Below, in pieces: positions 34,701 to 45,645 of a DNA stretch of 62,004 bases. The stretch lies in contig JAJSPD010000138.1 of the NCBI GenBank assembly GCA_021307315.1, forward strand, positions 1 to 62,004, written 5' to 3'. The first letter of the stretch is position 1. Every line of letters starts with the position of its first letter. The notes under the pieces were generated by a model. That model saw nothing but the letters and a program-made list of their open reading frames with translations. It did no database searches and was not told where the DNA came from. Origin of the DNA: Bisporella sp. PMI_857. Taxonomy: Eukaryota > Ascomycota > Leotiomycetes > Helotiales > Helotiaceae. A program made the position numbers and the translations under genes.

Positions 34701-35267
34701 AAGGTATCTTGTTGATCGCCTTCAATCTGTTCCAAAACCTTTGACCCTTCGTTCTGATTACTGTTGATTTTGATTTTGACCTCTCCTAACTGGATCATGT
34801 CAACGGCTCTTCTGAGAGGTAGTTTGCAGTAAAAGAGAAAAGACACTCATATACGCACCATTCCGAGGCATATTTCCTCATCCTTCTGAGATCCGGCGCC
34901 AACAGTCAATGAGCAGGATGGGATTCCTGCCAAATGAAAGTCAGAGGTATTTGCCAGGTCTGGTAATGGTGCGAAGTCTTCTAATTTTAGACGGTGGCCG
35001 TGAATGGGTAATTCGGAGCTTACAGTTCCTCCCTTGGGGCTCTGTGACTCTCTCCTCAGAGCCAACCAACATTTTCTGTACCTCATCGCTCAGAATTTTG
35101 ACACTCGAACCTCTGCTGTAGGGACTTCGAGATGGCGACCGCGATGCAGAAGCGGTGGTTGCGTAGGCGTCATGCTTGTGTTTCCTTATCTTCAACCGAT
35201 AATGTTCGCTCTGAGTGTCTTTCTCGTTTGCTTCGAGTAACCGTTTTGGGGTTGAGCTACCAGACAT
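31773..35267 (-). CDS. SNF2-family ATPase/helicase, Rad5/HLTF-like
   Basis: Ten exons on the minus strand give about 997 residues. From 34789 down they are 34789-34143, 34088-33984, 33920-33694, 33643-33610, 33562-33381, 33316-32194, 32136-31983 and 31925-31773, all in phase. Upstream, 35267-35082 and 35041-34859 need a 40-nt intron or some other join (uncertain). Motif I is GGILADYMGLGKTL. Motif II, RLILDEAHII, forms only after splicing at 33381/33316. Motif III is MTGTPVQNSLEDLGSL. C-terminal motifs are HQVDGNLSLHQRQ and the part after 32136, PQWNPSMEDQAIGRVLRLGQ. A CVECN...CRECI stretch lies where Rad5-type proteins carry a RING, but only four Cys are visible. The penultimate intron is GC-AG (GCAAGT donor). 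Such enzymes remodel chromatin or act in DNA damage tolerance; the nuclear role is inferred. Confidence 0.88.
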
Positions 35268-37293
35268 AATGGATCAGATGCACATGGGAAAATATCTCGG
35301 TCTTGAAACTCCGCTTGAGTTGCAGAGAGGGCTACAGTTTGACGGGCTTATGATCTGTAGTCTGCCTTGGATTTATGATAGATGAATGTATATGCACATT
35401 TTAAGTGTGGGATATTGAATCTTTAGAAGTCGGCCTCTCAGTATACCAGAATTCGTGACGCATATCAGGATCACTCTCTTCAGCTGCTGGGGTTTCCTTT
35501 TGATTTTATGAACTGAAAGCAGGGTGCGAACAAAGTTCTGCTCAGCTTAGGATTACATAATGATTCCATAAGAAGGCTCTTGGCGTGCACGACATTTTGC
35601 GATCTACGTACAACGTGATTATGCTTGGCACTAATCTCGCCACACCAAAACTTCACGATCAAAGTAGGTCTTGTCATCCATCATCCCAACCATGTCAAAT
35701 GTTGTCTTCGTGGTGGCTGTCAGCAAGGGCTCTCCTGGAATTAACTGAGGCCTACCCTCAGAATTCACCTGCCAGAACAATGCGATCCTCCTTGCCTTTA
35801 ATCATAATTGTAAAAATTCTCAAGAAGCCAACTATGCCAATACCCGTCGCAAATTACAAGACTGTTCCGTACTCATCGAGATGTATCTCCTTGCCGTAAG
35901 GTCCCTCAACAATGGCTCTCAACTCGGTGGATTGGGATGAGTTGCTGCTAGTGGGAAGACTCTGCGTGAATCCTTTCCGTCGCTGAATGATGAAGACGAC
36001 AATATCCCGATCTTATCATACGGGTACCACCACGCGACCATGAATGGATGTAGCCGTAGCTCGCTTTCGGGACGCAGAGGCATTGACCCACTCGATCCTT
36101 CCAAGGCCGAGAAATCTTGGCATGGACCCGATAAGCATCCGGTACATGTAGGGGGTTCAATGGAGACTGTGCAATGAGTATTCCCAATTGCGTACATGAG
36201 CAAGCAAATCAATAAAAATCAGAGTATGTCAAGTTCAAGCAGATATGAAACATTTCTATATTTCACTATCTAAACAGCAATGTAGGCAAATGTATTTAAA
36301 TATCACGTGACCACTCCGAGTTGCAATCGCCGCACACGCCTGTTGGAAGAACAATGGGTGGAATGGCAACGTGGAATGGCAACTCCTTTAAATGAATATC
36401 CTTGTCTAACATCTACCTTACAGCCTCTCGGACTTGTTCTCACATATGACCATTACACATACTTATATCAAGTCGTCAGTCATTAGTTCAGCATCTTTTC
36501 GTAGCCAGACTTACATAAGATCGCACTTCGACCCTTTAGCCTTTTAATTTCAGATCTAATTAGATTCTCAATGTCGAGACCTCGGAAATTTACTATAACA
36601 TGGTCATGTCTGCCGACCCGACCATCCATACCGTATTCCGCGCCTGGTAATGTAATTTCTGGTGACAAAGAGACATACGTCCAGGACCTAGACAGAATGT
36701 GGATAAGGGATGCTCTAACAGTCGCCTTGATGAAACTTACATATTCAGAGTTTTCTCTCTAACAATTAACACTATCAGATGAGTGCGGTCAGCGCAATAG
36801 AGTCTCCAAGCTCATGCATATATATGTATGATATAGCTCTTTGTCACTGTTTTCTCCTAATTGAGATCTTGAGTACTTGGACTGTGGCCTGATCGTCATA
36901 TGCGACCTGCAGGTCAGCCTAACATTTGTTGGGTTGTAATGCAGGAGGGGCGACCAATGAGCGGCCAATGAGCGGCCAATGATCCTCAAGTTATTCACAG
37001 ATCCGACTACGCTAAGAGCTCTGTGGCGCAAAGAACAGTCTTCCATTTGCGATAGCTCTACAGGCCCCCAGCTAGTGTCATGACAACCTTTACATCAACC
37101 GGAGTGCATAACCTCAATCCTCAAATGAACAGCCCTCAAAATTGAATAGAAAAAGCTCCTTGCCCATCGAAACGTGACTCTCAGCACCTGATGGCGCCTT
37201 CGCGAGTCACCTGACAATTACCGTCATATATCTTATTGTATTCATGAACAAACGGAAATAAGCGCTTATACTACCCCTCCCCAATTCGTTAGC
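35268..37293. other. Gene-free stretch
   Basis: Upstream region of the SNF2 gene and beyond. No supported gene. A short tandem repeat of a 12-bp unit (GAGCGGCCAAT-) lies at about 36948-36982. Confidence 0.4.
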
Positions 37294-37825
37294 TATTTTA
37301 CCACTTTTTGGCCACGATATCATCACCCGATTATCTCCTGTTTCAGCACATGATCAAGTGGCAGAATTACAACATCATTGTCTGCTCTTTGGCAGAATTG
37401 AAGCTATTTGTCACGATCACGATCCTATGAGCCTGATGGGCCGTAATATAGGTGCTTCAATACGAGAATACTAAACTAAGGAGGAAAGGTGTAGCTGTTG
37501 CTGTGGCATCCCTAATATAAAGACCATGACCACGTGACCACCATAGGCGAGCTGGTAAGCGAACCAATGGGCGTCTGGTGCGATATTGAGGACCGTGACA
37601 CTATTCAGAGTCTTGTAAAAGCACGGTCATGGACTTGCTGTAGGAAGCTTTCAAAGTATTTTGAATTTCTCCAGTATTCGCCGCACTGCCGCCTTTATAA
37701 ATGCAAGGAAAGGCACTTCCATGATCTCAGTTGCACTGCACGTGACTATCGGGCGGTGAAGTCTATGGGGCGAGAAGTGGGTTAATATACAGATGGAAAT
37801 ACCGTGGCCAAAAAGTGGTAAAATA
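37294..37825. repeat. 530-bp segment bounded by perfect 23-bp inverted repeats
   Basis: Positions 37294-37316 and 37803-37825 are exact reverse complements (core CCACTTTTTGGCCACG). The interior has no open frame of note and holds an LTR-like piece (37409 onward). It looks like a short terminal-inverted-repeat element or its remains; I see no target-site duplication. Confidence 0.5.
37409..37540. repeat. LTR-like fragment
   Basis: It begins TGTCACGATCACG and shares the block GCTTCAATAC-A-AATACTAA-CTAAGG with the fragment at 49263. Probably the remains of a solo LTR of the TGTCACG family; the right end is uncertain. Confidence 0.4.
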
Positions 37826-38195
37826 ACTAGTGAACCTGATAGAACGAGAAATACACAATGATATTCAGAAGGTATTGGGGATGCCGACAGGTTCTTTATT
37901 GTTGTCTCTATTTGTGTGATGATACAAAATTGTAGAACTGTGCGTGTGTGAAAAGTCTTCCGCGCTAGCGTTCCCCACTTAGTCAGGGACATGTCAGCTA
38001 CCTAGATTCTCAAATCCTGACAGAACCGAGGAGGGGATACTAGTATGTTGAAAATAACACAACTATCACAACGTCATACTAGCACCTGTGTCACATGGTA
38101 TTCGGTCAAGCACTAAGTCACATGCCCTGTGATGCATCCATAATGATGCCAGATGTGTAATATAAGTCGGGTTACTTCAAAGCACTTTACTAAGG
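37826..38195. other. 3' intergenic region
   Basis: Nothing supportable. It contains the 3' UTR region of the lipase-NACHT-C2H2 gene on the minus strand. Confidence 0.35.
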
Positions 38196-41100
38196 TCAAT
38201 AATTTTGTTCCGAGGACTGGTTTTCTGAGGATGGGGATGACTCTGTTGCCTCTGAAGTAAGTACGGATTTATCAATCCCACACAGTCGTAAAAATTCGCC
38301 AAAGCTTGGCAGCAGCTTGCCGGCAGCCAATAATGCGTCCGCATTTGTTCCCAACTCATCGCTCAACATATTCTTTGCAGAGGCTCCCTCGCCGTTATCT
38401 TGTAGATTCTGTAGTATGAGTGGTCGTATGCAGTTTTGTCCAGTCTTGCTTCGGAAATGATCCGCCAGTTTATCGGCTCGCCAAAAAGCAGACGTACAAC
38501 CCCACGTAGACCCATCCTTCAAATCCCCAAGGCAGATGAATTTCTTATCCCCATGTACTTGCTCGTGTCGGTTACAGTCACTCCTGCGTGTGAAACTGTG
38601 CCCACACACACTACACATAAAGCCCTTGATGCCGGCATGTGTTCGTATATGAGACTTCAAATTGTGGTTTGCAGTATACTTCTTAGGACATATGTGGCAT
38701 TGAAAAGTCGCTGGATTCTTCGCGGTGCTGGGCTTCTGTAGTTTCGGTGGCTTTGGGAATTTTGCTAGTTCTCTGTCATCAGACACGTCAATCCCGTGCC
38801 AGTCAAAGACATGTTTCCTCAGCTCATCTTCCGTAGGACAACCAAAAAGTTTCACCTGGCACCCATCGAAGACACAAAGGAAGGGGCGATCATGCCTGTC
38901 GACATGATACTTCCTCTGACTGGCGCTGCTAAATCCCTGATGATAGTAATGGCAGCTGACACGGGGGCACTTGAACCAATTACTGCCATAAAATTGATCA
39001 AGTTTCTGTGCGTCGGCCTCCGGAAGAGAACGAGAGACTCGTCGACGATGCATTTCCTCAAGAACCGATCTAATTTTGTCTGTAACTTGCCATAGATCCA
39101 GGGCTTCGTCTTGACTTGGACGTTGACAATTAGGGCCAAGTTGCTTCCTGGACCATTCAACGGCTTGGGCGATTTCATCATAATGTTCTGAAGCCTTCAT
39201 AGGAGATAGATGGGTCTGGACTTTCTTGGAAATTGCTAGAGTTTTAGACGTTGAAGCCAAATGCAATGGGATGAATGCCTCTAGAGTTTCTAGCAAGGGG
39301 ATTAGTTTGTATCCCGAATCCGGCTTCGGAATTCCAGTCTCCAGATGTATGGCCCAGCACGCTGACGCGTAGTCATAGAACGCGTGGATACCGCTTATAA
39401 GATCAGTCGCAATGTTATCGTCACTAACCTCTTTGTCGACCTGAGGGAATGCAAGATAGGCGAGGCTTAACATTGATAGCGAGTAGTCTATTTCAAGAGG
39501 TTGGACAAAATTCGTCCGAATCAGATATCTGTCTGGTCAGCTCATCACCGGCGAGGAAGGAGAAAGGCCTTGTCTCAGACTTACTCGCGAGCAGTTGCAT
39601 GGATAAGCTGAACAGTCCCATCAGAATCCAGCTCGACGAGGGATCCGAAGAGTTCTTTCGGTGATGCTAAAAGCTTCTTGTCATAATCGATATGTTGTTG
39701 ATCCAAATTAATAGATAAGGCTCCTTGTATCTCGCGCCATCTTAATGGTCTCTTGGCACAGACAATCCAACCAAGGACCAGGCGAACCTGGTCACTAATG
39801 TTACCACTTCTCAATTGGCAGATGCGGTTAAGAATCCGTTCATAACTGTTATAATAGTCAGTCACAGTGCTAAAAAAATTAACCCTTTCAAAGCTACCTA
39901 CACTTCATCTAACTTGATCGGTAGCTTATCAGGATGGAGTTCTTCGAGTAGGGCGGATCGAGTTAGTTGAATCTCCAGATATTTCGCCAGCACCTCCGCA
40001 AAGATAAACATGCCTGGCGATGTAAGTATTATATTCTGTGCAACGGGTTGGTTATCCATTTGGCCTACCTTGCGCCCTTGCAGAGATAATATTAGCAATA
40101 TGGTAGTTCGAGGGCAATTCGCCGAACCTGGCTTCGAGTTTCTTATGATATACCGCAGCAAATTCTTTGAGGTCTTCTTTGTTCTCAGTAGTAATCCTGA
40201 TAGTTGGAAGATCCCTCAGTGTCTTCCCGGTAAATCCATCATCCTGGCTGATGAACAAGCACCGAATTTCTGTGATCGCTGAAAAGCAACTTATTATATT
40301 TTTTCTTTCTTTTGGCGCGCACTCATCAAGCCCATCGATGATAAGATAGGTTCTTCCGCAACTATTAAGAGTCGTCTGTAGCATTTCGTTCGCGATTTCA
40401 GCTGACGACAGAACCGTGTCGCCGCTTATACATGCCTTTTCATCGAAATAAGGCAAAAGGCGTGGATTTTGAGAGAGAATCTGCGCTAGGATCGATCTTG
40501 CAACAGCCAGGAATGAATTTCGTGATTCACCATCGTGCTTGCAGTAGAAGAATGCGACCATGGAACTCTGGACACGTTGTGCCTCATCTATAATTACGGA
40601 TGCGAGTATAGTCTTGCCTTAAATGTAAATCAGTAACTGTGGCTCTCATATTGCAATAAGATTGATGAACATTATACCTGCGCCAGGGATTCCATTCAAC
40701 CAAAGCAAAGGCTCCGGACAGAAATCTGGGTTAAACCAATCTTGGATCAGAGGGTGGTTGAGAAGCCAACGACCAGGATCTCTGCAAATTGATCTCGTGT
40801 CTCGATAAGATTCTTGCTGTCCTTTACAATCGAAATGGCGGAGCCATGCCTTAACCGTATCTTGACGAAGGGCGTTATGATCTTTCATTTGTTTCTCAAA
40901 GGTATTGGTGGTGGTTTGGCGATGATTCTGGATCGCCTCAAACTCCGTGATAGACACTCTACTCGTAACCAGCCGTCTGTAATGTTCCAGATTCCGTTCA
41001 ATATGATCGATAGCAGGAGCAAAGACTTTCCATGAGGCTTCGAAGAACCGCTTCCAGTCTGAAGTTCATTTAAACCTGACACAACTTCAGACCAGAGCTA

Positions 41101-43120
41101 TAGGCTACTTACGCCGTTGTTTGAAATGCGGAATAGCGTCCCTGTGAAAGCAAAGGATGTCTTTGTACATCATAACTAAGACATCTCTCATATGAGGCGT
41201 TGATATAAAAAGTTGTTCAAAGCTCAAATAAGCAAGCAACTGCAGCCCGAGCTTTTGGTATGCGTCTAAAACAAGATCGAATGCCTCCCAAAACTCCTGG
41301 GCAAACTAGACGCATGGTCACTATGAGCACATAAATTAGACCCAAATTAGTGGAATCCCTCCGCTTACATGAAGGATGTATTTCATCGGACCCTGCAACA
41401 CCTTGTAAGCCAATGCGCTTGTAAACCTTCCCCGAGAGATAAACAGTGTCACTTACCCACAAATAGGAGATAGCATCTGAAACATCGACAAAAAGCTCAG
41501 TCGCTTCAACAATTTCAACATATTCCTTCATAAGGTTCAAAAATGGTTCGAGTCTCTTCATGTACCTCATACTCTTAGTCTGTTCCTGTTCTGCTTGGAG
41601 ATTGCGGATGAAATCTTGGAGTGAAGCGAAACTTGTGGCTTTGAAGTCGGATTCTTCGGCGTCGGTGAGGCCCGTCGCTCGTTTAAACGCATCCAGTTCA
41701 GCTAAAATTCATGTTCACTGATGCTGAATTTATTGAGAGGTTTGGTTTTACTTACCTTTCAGGCTATTTTTATACTTGTTCTGGTATTTCTTTGATGTCG
41801 AAATCGGGGAAGCCTTCACCGCCAGCGCGTCACTAGCCTTCTCAATGTCGAGAGTTGACTGGTGTATGCTTGTTGGATTGTGATTTGTGTTGTGCGTGTC
41901 AGGAGGCTGTGGTCCAAAGATAATATTCAGCCTTGAAACTACAATGTGGTAGTACTCAGAATCTTTTGTGAACTTCACCATGTCGGAATGTGTTTCATTT
42001 ATCGGAAAGGTCATAGATGGGATTGGAGTTCCGCATGTCGCGGAATCTTTGCTCACTAAGATGGTAGGCATCCCATTACGATCTATTGTGCCATCTGGCC
42101 TCTTCTGTTCCGTGTTAGGATTAATCTTTCACTGTGATGGTTGACTGACCATGATCGTGGGAGACTCTGAGGTCTCCCATGCCCAAAAACATTTTAGTTG
42201 ACTGTGAAGCGAAGTTTCCTTGAAAGAACGGTTGAGTTGGCGGAGATAGTTTGAACCGCGTGCAATGTCATCGACCAAAAGCCCATTGGGATTATCGTGA
42301 ACAACTATTCGGAAATGTGACTGTTCCATACCCAGATTTGGGACGCCAAAGAAAACAGCTCCTCTCAAAAGGCTAAGGACGCCTTTATATCCGTCGTCCA
42401 AACTGCTGTTAAGCTGTACCATAGCTTCCCTAAGCACAAGCCCGCCGAGGCTGTGAGCAAGAAAAGCAACAGGCTTTCCAGACCGCGAGTCCCAGCCGTA
42501 CGTCTGGAGTTGGCTAATAAGTGCTTGAGCGAGGTCCGGGATGCGTTGGAATGATGGACTGCAATCGAGTTTCGTGTCATAGCCGTAAATGACTGCCCTG
42601 ACACCTTGTATGTGTTTTGGTAGTGCATCACGAATCCACATGAATCTTTTATCGCCTCCTTTTGGCTGCCACGAGCCGAAAGGATGACTTGCCAAACCCG
42701 AGATCGCAATGCAGCTGGTACTGGTCAGCGTTCAGAGAGTAATTCTAAATAGAGCCATGCATACTCAAACAAATGGATAGAGTCTACATCATTCAGTGGT
42801 GTCATGCCCTTAAAATGCGTGTCCAGCGTAAGACTATCAACATCATGGCGACCTTCAACCGGGATACGCCACTGGTCTTTCCCATCGCTATTATGGGTGA
42901 GTGATGGGAGGGTTCGAAACATCACGGTCGCCACTTTAGAGCGTGGGTTCTCCCAGGGCAGCAGTGCGGTGGCTAACGAGTATACTTGAATGTCGTCGAT
43001 TGGGACGTCACCCATCCCCGGGCAGAGAAGGAGTGCAGTGTCCTTGAAAGTTTTGACATCGTATGGTATTCCACGCACGCGGAATACTGTTCTGGACCAT
43101 GTATCTCCGTTTTGCCTCAT
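38196..43120 (-). CDS. NLR-like STAND protein: lipase-like domain, NACHT, C2H2 zinc fingers
   Basis: Eleven exons on the minus strand, all in phase: 43120-42765, 42714-42150, 42104-41756, 41701-41457, 41392-41369, 41305-41113, 41058-40678, 40617-40069, 40013-39902, 39845-39585 and 39528-38196; 1455 residues. An N-terminal domain (FRVRGIPYDV, VATVMFRTLP) precedes a SesB/DUF676-type hydrolase (CIAISGLASHPFGSW, AHSLGGLVLREA with Ser about 207, GAVFFGVPNLGM). A helical linker leads to NACHT: Walker A LNGIPGAGKT (about 697-706, formed across an intron), FYCKHD and Walker B YLIIDGLDECAP (about 795-805). A winged-helix region follows (LVLGWIVCAKRPLRWREIQGAL). Instead of ANK, WD40 or TPR repeats, the C-terminus (about 1200-1360) has C2H2 fingers, including CHICPKKYTANHNLKSHIRTH and CSVCGHSFTRRSDCNRHEQVH. 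Such STAND proteins are linked to non-self recognition and heterokaryon incompatibility in fungi. No frame defect is seen. Confidence 0.9.
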
Positions 43121-43749
43121 TTTGATATGTCAAACCTTGGACCGATCAGGTTTTGGGGAGGTCTTGGCGTTGGGACAATGCCAGCACGAGATGTGAGTAA
43201 CAACGTTCGGATCTGGTTTGCGCTGACAAAGAAGGCGATCTATGTAATGTGTGACATATCCAGGTGATAAATGGAAGCCAGATAAAGAGGGGAAATCTCT
43301 ACTAAATTCAAGGCTCTGAGATTTTTTTCTCTCTGTGGCTTGTAACAGCCTCTCAGATCGGGCGACTTACCGCCTTGTGCGACCTCAACTATTTGCTTCT
43401 CTCTTCTTCCCTTCCCCCCCCCCCCCCCCCAACACAAATATCACTTTGTGAAAGTCTAACTATTAAAAAAAAAAAACGTCGCATCGACATATGGCATACA
43501 TAGCTTATTCTAGGAAGGCGTTTAAAAAGTAGTTTCTCTGGAGACACGTTATTTCAAAATTCGCGCGGGGCAAACTCAGCCTGATGACCTACCGTATGTC
43601 GTCTTATCCGCTACAACAGGGAGGCTGAGAATATCCCATATTTGTCTCACCTCCGATACAGCTCCACAATCTTGTGCGTCTGGTGTTGCGACTGTCCAGG
43701 CGCGATGAGAAACCCTTAAAGTTGCTCGATAATGTACTAATCCTCGTAG
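43121..43749. promoter_or_regulatory. Divergent promoter region between NLR-like gene and DUF6601-type gene
   Basis: Some 630 bp lie between two divergent start codons. It contains a run of about 18 C (43414-43431) and, 30 bp on, a run of about 13 A, both of which could vary in length. No gene is seen. Confidence 0.45.
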
Positions 43750-44763
43750 ATGCTGAAGCCCCCTTTCTCTCGCCCCCTCGTTAGCCCAGCACCTTCAATT
43801 CTGTCGCGCCTTGGCGAGTCTATGTCTGATGTTTCAACTCCCTCAGCCGCGACCTCCATGCAATATACATTACCCGCCACTATAAGACGTGGAACTACCC
43901 TTGCGAGAATCGCGGATGACCCGGATGCATATTATACAGCCGAACTACGAACGACACGCCTTGACAATATCAAGTCGTATCTGTGGTTAGCAGGCGTTCC
44001 CACCTGCGGGAGGCCGTTGCATCGACAACGGTTATTGGGCCGCGAAATAGTCATCACCGAGGACCCAACCGAACACCTTGTTTGGCACGAAACACGAATA
44101 TTCATCAAACCACTCCCAATGTTCCTAGTCGATCTCGAATGCTGGAACCGGAAAATTTGCAAAGCCAAGCAGCTACACGAAGCTGCTTGCGGCTTTCTGC
44201 TCTCGTACGCATGGCTTGTCAGGCATGAAAGCGACCTTCGGATTGCACACGAGAAAGGGCTACTGCCGGACTTCATCCACTGGGCGACTTGGACAGAGTT
44301 TATCAGTGATTTCCTCGAGCACATCGACCTGCAGTCTCTGAACGGGCTTTCGCCTAGATATCAATACGGAGAGTTGCGGCTATCAAGATTGAACAAGATA
44401 TACTATATAACACGCTTTACATGGATAGATTTCGTTCGAGGATATATGACTACATCGACGTGGTACCAGGACTTCTTCGCCCGCAATTTTGCATGGCTGC
44501 TGGCAGTCTTTGCGGTGATGTCCGTGGCTTTGTCTGCAATGCAGGTCGCTCTCGTTGTTAAAAGAGGTGGCACGGAGTTTGAATACGCATCCTATGGCTT
44601 CTCTATTGCCTGTTTGTTCCTCACCGCTGGGACTGCTTTGGCGCTTCTGCTTGTCTGGGCAGTCCTATTTGTATATCATCTAGTAAGTGCTCAGATGAAC
44701 AATCGACACGTTATACAGGAGCGGAGGCGCGTTACAGATCTTCAGGGAGGCCCTAGGTGTTGA
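43750..44763 (+). CDS. DUF6601-type two-TM membrane protein
   Basis: Single exon, 337 residues. After a Ser/Pro-rich N-terminus, the conserved part has RLDNIKSYLWLAGVPTCGRP, LHRQRLLGREIVITEDPTEH, LVWHETRIFIKPLP, LLSYAWLVRHESDLRIAHE and RYQYGELRLSRLNKIY. Two TM segments follow (about residues 245-267 and 278-308) and a short polar tail. This is the pattern of a widespread ascomycete family, DUF6601 as I recall it, with no known function; members are small membrane proteins, often in accessory regions. The ATG at 43750 gives 24 extra residues over the second ATG (MSDVSTPSA); either could be used. It diverges from the NLR-like gene. Confidence 0.82.
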   Translation: MLKPPFSRPLVSPAPSILSRLGESMSDVSTPSAATSMQYTLPATIRRGTTLARIADDPDAYYTAELRTTRLDNIKSYLWLAGVPTCGRPLHRQRLLGREIVITEDPTEHLVWHETRIFIKPLPMFLVDLECWNRKICKAKQLHEAACGFLLSYAWLVRHESDLRIAHEKGLLPDFIHWATWTEFISDFLEHIDLQSLNGLSPRYQYGELRLSRLNKIYYITRFTWIDFVRGYMTTSTWYQDFFARNFAWLLAVFAVMSVALSAMQVALVVKRGGTEFEYASYGFSIACLFLTAGTALALLLVWAVLFVYHLVSAQMNNRHVIQERRRVTDLQGGPRC

Positions 44764-45643
44764 GATATATAGCGGCTCAGTTTCTATAGCCAATCCATTA
44801 TATCAAGTCTATTATCCTCTAATATACTAGTCAACTAATAAGATTGAAAAAGCTCTCCTTCAGTAAGTGTAGTCTGTCGCGTGGGAAAAGCCGTCCCATT
44901 TCTGGCCAGGTCTTGTCTTCATGGATCATCTTGGCAAATAGACTCTCTTCTCCTTTGTTATTTCCTTGCCTGGCTCCATGTTGATACAGTCCGGTGAGAG
45001 ACTGCAGTCTTTGCTGGCGACTCCCCTGAAACAGAGCCTAAGCCTTCCGAATAGAGTGAGCGGTGGAAGTGCTCAGAAGTACGTGGCAACGTAAACTCGA
45101 GATTGTATGTCATCTGATTGCTAATCGTGATACAATTCAGGAAACCCTGAAACGGTAATTTCCCGGTACTCTGTAACCAGCGCGGACTCCACCGTGGTAG
45201 AGGGACTTTGAGAAGTTCGTGGAGTAGGTGTGGAAGTAAACTTCCACCGTCTTGCAGGTCGTGGATTCTCGTCATCCTCGTGACTTGTGTTGTGACTGCA
45301 ATCGCCGCCTTTGGGGTGGTAGTTGTCACGCCTGATATCTTTATTCCTGTCTTGGGGTCCCCGCTTTTCTCGCTGTGGCTCTCGCTCTGCATTATCGCCC
45401 TCATCTATTTCCTTTCTTATGCTATTATTAGTGACACGTGTTCCGTATACTTGACTTGGTTGACGATTTTTCGAGCTTTCCTATTTTTTCTTGGCTTAAA
45501 AACCTTATAGTAAAACTATTTTACTGCTTCAATAGAGCCAGGATTTGGATTCGCGAAATTGCCTAGCTTGTTCTGCAGGTGAGAGGATATTCATTTTGAA
45601 CCTTCACTCAAGAGTCCTGTTTTAGTTGTAGGCACATATCTAT
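44764..45643. other. Intergenic region with one hydrophobic open frame
   Basis: A plus-strand frame at 45208-45510 would code about 100 residues with up to three hydrophobic segments. It has no family motif, and a minus-strand frame overlaps it, so I do not call it. Near 45525-45565 is a piece resembling the right end of the LTR-like fragment at 49263 (GCTTCAATAGAGCCAGGA). Confidence 0.35.
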
Positions 45644-45645
45644 TA

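Noticed and set aside
45208..45510. About 100-residue hydrophobic frame
   Set aside because: No family motif, overlapping antisense frame, repeat debris nearby; too weak to call a gene.
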